Positions 60,221-64,000 of a DNA stretch of 64,000 nucleotides are shown piece after piece. The notes below the pieces were generated by a model. It was not told where the DNA came from. It saw only the letters and a program-made list of their open reading frames with translations, and searched no databases. Origin of the DNA: Gilliamella sp. N-G2 (GTDB lineage: Bacteria > Pseudomonadota > Gammaproteobacteria > Enterobacterales > Orbaceae); assembly GCF_002142215.1 (NCBI RefSeq), contig NZ_NAST01000002.1:143971-207970 (forward strand), given 5' to 3'. Both the position numbers and the translations under genes were made by a program. How positions within the stretch are numbered: position 1 is the stretch's first letter; each line of letters opens with the position of its first letter.

Positions 60221-61318
60221 ATGAGTAAAATCTATCTTGTTGGCGGTTCAGTTAGAGATAGATTGTTACATCTCCCTGTTGTTGATCGAGACTGGGTTGT
60301 GGTTGGTGCAACCCCAGATGAACTTTTAGCATTAGGTTATCAACAGGTTGGTAAAGATTTTCCTGTTTTTCTACATCCCAAAACTAAAGAAGAGTATGCT
60401 CTAGCTCGAACAGAGCGGAAATCAGGTAAAGGCTATACAGGCTTTATATGTGACTTTAGTAAAGATATTACTTTAGAGCAAGATCTTATTCGACGAGATC
60501 TTACTATAAATGCGATTGCCATGGATCAAGAAGGCAATATAGTCGATCCTTATCAGGGTGTTAATGATATTAAGCTTAAATTATTACGCCATGTTTCACC
60601 TGCATTCAGAGAAGATCCACTACGAATTTTGCGTGTGGCACGTTTTGCTGCCCGTTATCACCATTTAGGTTTCAGAATTGTTGCTGAAACGAATAATTTA
60701 ATGAAAGAAATGGTCTTTGCTGGTGAAATAAATACCCTTACAGCAGAAAGAGTATGGAAAGAGACTGAAAAGGCGCTAGCGACTGAGGATCCTCAAGTTT
60801 ATTTTCAAGTACTGGAACAATGTGGTGCTTTAGCGTTATTATTTCCATCTCTTAAACTTTCCTGCACTATTACTGATGCATTAAAAAAATCGACTTTATT
60901 GACTGATGATCTGACCGTGCGTTTTGCAGTCTTATGTGGTGAGTTTGCATCCAAAACTGAGCTAAAAAAACTTTGTTTAAAAATTAAAGCCCCCAATCAA
61001 TATACAAAATTAGCAATTATGGTGCAGCAATTTCACAATAGTGTTGCTAATGTGACACAGTTAACTGCAGAACAAATTATCGAATTGTTCAATAAAATAG
61101 ATGTATGGCGCAATCCAGCCCATCTTAATCAATTGATAATTGCTAGCCAATCTTATGCTAAAACGGAATTATTTCCTCAAGCTCAATACCTTGAACAAGC
61201 ATATAAATTAGCTCAAGCAGTCGATGTTCAAAATATTATTGCCGAAGGTTATACTGGAAAGTTAATTCATAATGAGTTACAAAAAAGGCGAATTGAAGTG
61301 ATATTAAACGGTATTTGA
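60221..61318 (+). CDS. cca: CCA tRNA nucleotidyltransferase lacking the HD site
   Basis: A 365-residue enzyme that adds or repairs the CCA end of tRNAs. The head is intact: GGSVRDRLL, the metal pair D22 and D24 in DRDWVVVG, and the nucleotide-selection region RRDLTINAIAMD and EDPLRILRVARFAARY. E. coli Cca (412 residues) has a C-terminal HD phosphohydrolase domain; here the segment is shortened by about 45 residues and the expected LCHDLGKG reads LCGEFASK, so the metal-binding His and Asp are gone. The nucleotidyltransferase should still work. ygiM-cca order matches E. coli. Confidence 0.95.
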   Translation: MSKIYLVGGSVRDRLLHLPVVDRDWVVVGATPDELLALGYQQVGKDFPVFLHPKTKEEYALARTERKSGKGYTGFICDFSKDITLEQDLIRRDLTINAIAMDQEGNIVDPYQGVNDIKLKLLRHVSPAFREDPLRILRVARFAARYHHLGFRIVAETNNLMKEMVFAGEINTLTAERVWKETEKALATEDPQVYFQVLEQCGALALLFPSLKLSCTITDALKKSTLLTDDLTVRFAVLCGEFASKTELKKLCLKIKAPNQYTKLAIMVQQFHNSVANVTQLTAEQIIELFNKIDVWRNPAHLNQLIIASQSYAKTELFPQAQYLEQAYKLAQAVDVQNIIAEGYTGKLIHNELQKRRIEVILNGI

Positions 61319-61368
61319 TTGCATCTTAATCAATCGTCACTTTTTTTTAAAATATCTAAAAAAAAGGG

Positions 61369-61397
61369 TTGACGATTTGCCGTAACACAAGCATAAT
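61369..61397 (+). promoter_or_regulatory. Promoter of the tRNA cluster
   Basis: TTGACG (61369-61374), 17 bases, CATAAT (61392-61397), then the GC-rich discriminator GCGCCTCGC typical of stable-RNA promoters. The first tRNA starts 39 bases later. Confidence 0.8.
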
Positions 61398-61435
61398 GCG
61401 CCTCGCAGTGTTGGTTATGACGTTGCGAATGAAAT

Positions 61436-61512
61436 GGCTACGTAGCTCAGTTGGTTAGAGCACATCACTCATAATGATGGGGTCACAGGTTCGAATCCCG
61501 TCGTAGCCACCA
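61436..61512 (+). tRNA. tRNA-Met (CAT), elongator
   Basis: A 77-nt cloverleaf with acceptor GGCTACG/CGTAGCC, anticodon loop CTCATAA and encoded ACCA end. It appears identical to E. coli metT as I remember it, including the A-C mismatch in the T stem. Confidence 0.95.
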
Positions 61513-61549
61513 TTAAGATTAGTTTGTACTTTTACCGAAAGTATACAGT

Positions 61550-61634
61550 GCGGGTGTGGCGAAATTGGTAGACGCACCAGATTTAGGTTCTGGCGCCGCA
61601 AGGTGTGTGAGTTCAAGTCTCTCCACCCGCACCA
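61550..61634 (+). tRNA. tRNA-Leu (TAG)
   Basis: An 85-nt class II tRNA. The acceptor is GCGGGTG/CACCCGC, the anticodon loop ATTTAGG carries TAG, and the 3' end is ACCA. Its T stem (GTGAG/CTCTC) has one U-U mismatch, unlike E. coli leuW. Confidence 0.95.
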
Positions 61635-61660
61635 TTTTAATCTTAATGTCTATCCTTTAT

Positions 61661-61735
61661 TGGGGTATAGCCAAGCGGTAAGGCAGCGGGTTTTGATCCC
61701 GCCACGCCCAGGTTCGAATCCTGGTACCCCAGCCA
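61661..61735 (+). tRNA. tRNA-Gln (TTG)
   Basis: A 75-nt cloverleaf: acceptor TGGGGTA/TACCCCA, anticodon loop TTTTGAT (TTG), T loop TTCGAAT, encoded GCCA end. Confidence 0.95.
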
Positions 61736-61810
61736 TTCCAATCTGTCTTTTTGATATCTGATTATTTGTCTATTTTTATTTTTTCATTTTATCTTTATAA
61801 TCAATGTTAT

Positions 61811-61895
61811 ACGGGTATGGCGGAATTGGTAGACGCGCTAGATTCAGATTCTAGTTCCGAAAGGTGTGCGAGTTCAAATCTCACTACCCGTACTA
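61811..61895 (+). tRNA. tRNA-Leu (CAG), odd ends
   Basis: A class II cloverleaf with anticodon loop TTCAGAT (CAG). The acceptor pairs ACGGGTA with TACCCGT, so the first pair is A-U where Leu tRNAs normally have G-C. The T stem GCGAG/CTCAC has a C-A mismatch. After the discriminator A (61892) the genome reads CTA where the other tRNAs here encode CCA, so maturation needs trimming and CCA addition. Confidence 0.88.
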
Positions 61896-61917
61896 GATAT
61901 CTCATTTCAATATAAGT

Positions 61918-61992
61918 TGGGGTATAGCCAAGCGGTAAGGCAGTGGATTCTGATTCCACCATTCCAAGGTTCGAATCCTTGTACCCCAGCCA
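61918..61992 (+). tRNA. tRNA-Gln (CTG)
   Basis: A 75-nt cloverleaf: acceptor TGGGGTA/TACCCCA, anticodon loop TTCTGAT (CTG), perfect T stem CAAGG/CCTTG and encoded GCCA end. Last gene of the cluster. Confidence 0.95.
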
Positions 61993-62078
61993 TTAGAATT
62001 TATGTAAACAATTCATGTCGCTATAATGACATAAATTAATTTAATACTAAACTTAAAAGCCTAATTAAATAAAATAAT

Positions 62079-62117
62079 TATCCATGCGAAAAAGTATAAT
62101 TTTTTACGCATGGATAG
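62079..62117. terminator. Terminator between the tRNA cluster and ydgH
   Basis: TATCCATGCG pairs with its complement near 62107-62116, and the inner arms AAAAA and TTTTTT extend the stem. It can end the tRNA transcript and the convergent ydgH transcript. Confidence 0.7.
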
Positions 62118-62132
62118 CTATAAAATAAATGA

Positions 62133-62933
62133 TTATCTATACAAATTTACATAAACAGTTTGAGCAGTTTCAGGACGGTTTGTTGATACTTCTTTGACAT
62201 AGTAGAAATGAGCTTCGTTAGCAATAGCATATTTTTGTGCTGCAGCACTAATTTCGCTAGTATTGTTAAATGTACCGTGGAAAACGATAGTTTTATAAGG
62301 TTTCATGATTTTGAATGCTTCGCTAGTGATTTCATAAGCATCTTGCCCTTCAATTGCTTTAGAGATGATAAAGTCACGAACAGGCGCATCTTTTTTGAAT
62401 AAAGCAACTTCAATATCTTGCTCACGATTTTTTATATCATCAGCAATAATTGAATAAACATAAAACGCATAAGCATTTTTTTCATTAGCGATTTTACTTG
62501 CTGCATCTAAAACTTCAGAAGTGTTATTGTACTCACCTTTAAATTTAACTACCTCAAATGGTAAATAATAGAGTGCTTTTGAGCGTGGATAAAGTACTAC
62601 ACCGTTATGAGTAACATTTTCTTTGTTTACAGCAATAGGTGCATTTGATTTATAAACATCAGCATAAACAATAGTACGATCTGTTGAGGTACCTGTAGAG
62701 GGTTGTTCAATACCAGTTATATGATAATATTTAGCACCAGCTTCGTCCGCAGCTTTGGATATATCATCCGCTGCATTTTGTGCTTGTAAATAACTACCAG
62801 TTACTGAGATTTCTTTGAAAGGAATTAAATTTTTACTTTCCTCAGCTGTTAATGGTAATGCAGCATAAATATTGGCAACAGGTAGAGATAATAGTAAAGC
62901 TAACGCAATAGATGATTTATTAAAACGTTTCAT
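62133..62933 (-). CDS. ydgH: YdgH-like periplasmic protein with three DUF1471 repeats
   Basis: A protein of 266 residues. The signal peptide ends at ANIYA-AL. Three repeats of the BhsA/McbA (DUF1471) fold follow, beginning FKEISVTGSY, FEVVKFKGEY and YKTIVFHGTF, with matching later strands KYYHITGI, AFYVYSI and HFYYVKEV. E. coli YdgH (314 residues) is also triple. Single-repeat relatives answer to stress and biofilm signals. I start at 62933 because AAGGA lies 7 bases upstream; the ATG at 62948 precedes that site. Confidence 0.88.
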   Translation of the reverse strand: MKRFNKSSIALALLLSLPVANIYAALPLTAEESKNLIPFKEISVTGSYLQAQNAADDISKAADEAGAKYYHITGIEQPSTGTSTDRTIVYADVYKSNAPIAVNKENVTHNGVVLYPRSKALYYLPFEVVKFKGEYNNTSEVLDAASKIANEKNAYAFYVYSIIADDIKNREQDIEVALFKKDAPVRDFIISKAIEGQDAYEITSEAFKIMKPYKTIVFHGTFNNTSEISAAAQKYAIANEAHFYYVKEVSTNRPETAQTVYVNLYR

Positions 62934-63233
62934 AATAATGTCCTTCATATTTTATGTTATAAAATTAAAAAATCTAACTTATATCTATGTGGGTATAGCA
63001 GAAAGTATGGACTAAGTGAAACACTTGTGAAGTTTATTTTTTTAATAACTCATTTAAATAGTGAGATGACATACTGTAAAAATTTTGAAAAACAAAAACG
63101 AACCATTCGTAGTATATATTAATCAAAATATTTGTGAAGATACTGAAAAACTTTTTTATAAAAAAAATATTTTTAAGCATTTTATGCTAAAACTTGAGAA
63201 ATTATAAAAATAATTTTTTAACAAATATTTATA

Positions 63234-63866
63234 CTAGAATTCGTCATTAATATTAATTCTGCTAATGAAACTATTAATAATTTGTGCAGTCAATCCCCAA
63301 ATAACAAAATCATTATATTGATAAAAATAGACATCATGTTGTGATTTTTTCTGCCAATTGGAAGTACGATTTGGTATTAAATCAAATGGAAAATTATCGT
63401 CGGGTTTAAATCCTACAAACATAGTTGATAGTTTGGGTGGATGCGTAATAAACCATTTAATTGGTACAGTAAAAACAGATTCAACTTCATCATAGTTAAT
63501 TATCAAATCATTCAATTTATCTAAATGATTAATTTTTGCGACAAAGGGATAAATTATCATACCAAATGATGCAATAAATTTAGGTAATTGTCCCAATATG
63601 ATTATTTGATCTAGCGCAATTCCTAATTCTTCGAAAGTTTCACGTTTTGCAGTATATTCGGGACTTATATCAGATAATTCAATTCGCCCTCCTGGAAAAC
63701 AGGTATCATTGGGTTGCCATTTTAGTTTTTTTGAACGTACCTGAAAAAGTAAGTGTAATTGGTTTTCAATCTCGATAATTGGCACTAGTACTGCGGCTTT
63801 ATTTGTAAATTGAGTTTGGTTTTTGGAGTTTTTTAAAGATTGTGATATTTTTTCTACAGTGATCAT
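63234..63866 (-). CDS. nudL: NUDIX hydrolase, CoA pyrophosphatase type
   Basis: A 210-residue hydrolase. The NUDIX box region reads CFPGGRIELSDIS then RETFEELGI, keeping the R-E-x-x-E-E-x-G core that binds metal. Together with the downstream FASFGMIIYPFVAKI and the C-terminal VIWGLTAQIINSF, it fits the YeaB/NudL group, which cleaves CoA to 4'-phosphopantetheine and adenosine 3',5'-bisphosphate. The exact substrate is inferred from family. The remaining 134 bases to the window end hold no gene. Confidence 0.82.
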   Translation of the reverse strand: MITVEKISQSLKNSKNQTQFTNKAAVLVPIIEIENQLHLLFQVRSKKLKWQPNDTCFPGGRIELSDISPEYTAKRETFEELGIALDQIIILGQLPKFIASFGMIIYPFVAKINHLDKLNDLIINYDEVESVFTVPIKWFITHPPKLSTMFVGFKPDDNFPFDLIPNRTSNWQKKSQHDVYFYQYNDFVIWGLTAQIINSFISRININDEF

Positions 63867-64000
63867 AATATTTATTTCGTTTTATTTTTAAATTTACATT
63901 CTTTTTACGTTATAATATAGATTTATTGAAGAAATTATTCGTCAATAGTACATCTGTCTACCTGAATTATGCTATGCAACACAATATTAATGAGATAAAA

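Overview
The window reads as a stretch of chromosome from an AT-rich gammaproteobacterium. Most proteins align over their full length with Escherichia coli counterparts as I remember them, and many neighbour pairs match E. coli: dcd-asmA, raiA-pheA, yadG-yadH, accB-accC, mreBCD-rng, proQ-prc, prmB-aroC-yfcA, rpsO-pnp-nlpI-deaD, ygiM-cca and a Met-Leu-Gln tRNA cluster. Low GC, compact genes and missing intervening genes suggest the order Orbales (Gilliamella, Frischella or Orbus type, insect-gut symbionts). That assignment is inference; no rRNA is present to test it.

Layout. 1-9132: asmA (cut by the window edge), dcd, mltA, cycA, a TerC-family membrane protein, dacB and an ABC exporter. 9385-10900: a small accessory island with a phage-repressor-like regulator, a pair of repeated operator-like sites, a candidate sRNA and a lone tatA. 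10912-23421: ubiI, an Old Yellow Enzyme, an MFS carrier, mutY-pheA-raiA, trmJ, cysS, glsB-like, lysC under a lysine riboswitch, argR with ARG boxes, and mog. 23572-34491: yadGH, eda, accBC, mreBCD, rng, tldD and a DedA protein. 34497-34882: RNase P RNA. 35057-39245: a lipoprotein, a divergent Ner-like/MuA-N-like DNA-binding pair, proQ, prc and a 29-residue YnhF-like membrane protein. 39313-42302: tRNA-Ser, prmB, aroC, yfcA. 42303-42852: a nested inverted repeat and a three-repeat type I-F-like CRISPR array without cas genes. 42853-49612: a LysR regulator, rpsO, pnp with its leader stem-loop, nlpI, deaD. 49666-55425: an MFS carrier, yfcZ, sixA, recB. 55426-59605: a catabolic locus with a LamB/BglH-type porin behind a perfect CRP site and a BglG-type antiterminator/terminator switch, a broken LacI-family regulator, and 0.9 kb of decayed DNA. 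59606-63866: ygiM, cca (lacking its HD active site), five tRNAs, ydgH and nudL.

How it works together. Most of the window is housekeeping: cell-wall shape and remodelling (mreBCD, mltA, dacB, nlpI, prc), RNA processing and decay (rng, pnp, deaD, rnpB, cca, trmJ, proQ), amino-acid synthesis (lysC, pheA, aroC, argR), fatty-acid initiation (accBC) and DNA repair (mutY, recB). The accessory signals lie in short islands between conserved blocks. The most notable are the orphan mini CRISPR array, the RNA-switch-controlled sugar porin beside a dead repressor, the Mu-like regulator pair, and a CCA-adding enzyme without its HD residues sitting directly upstream of a tRNA-Leu gene whose encoded 3' end is CTA instead of CCA.

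All identities come from reading motifs and remembered family sequences. No database search was run.
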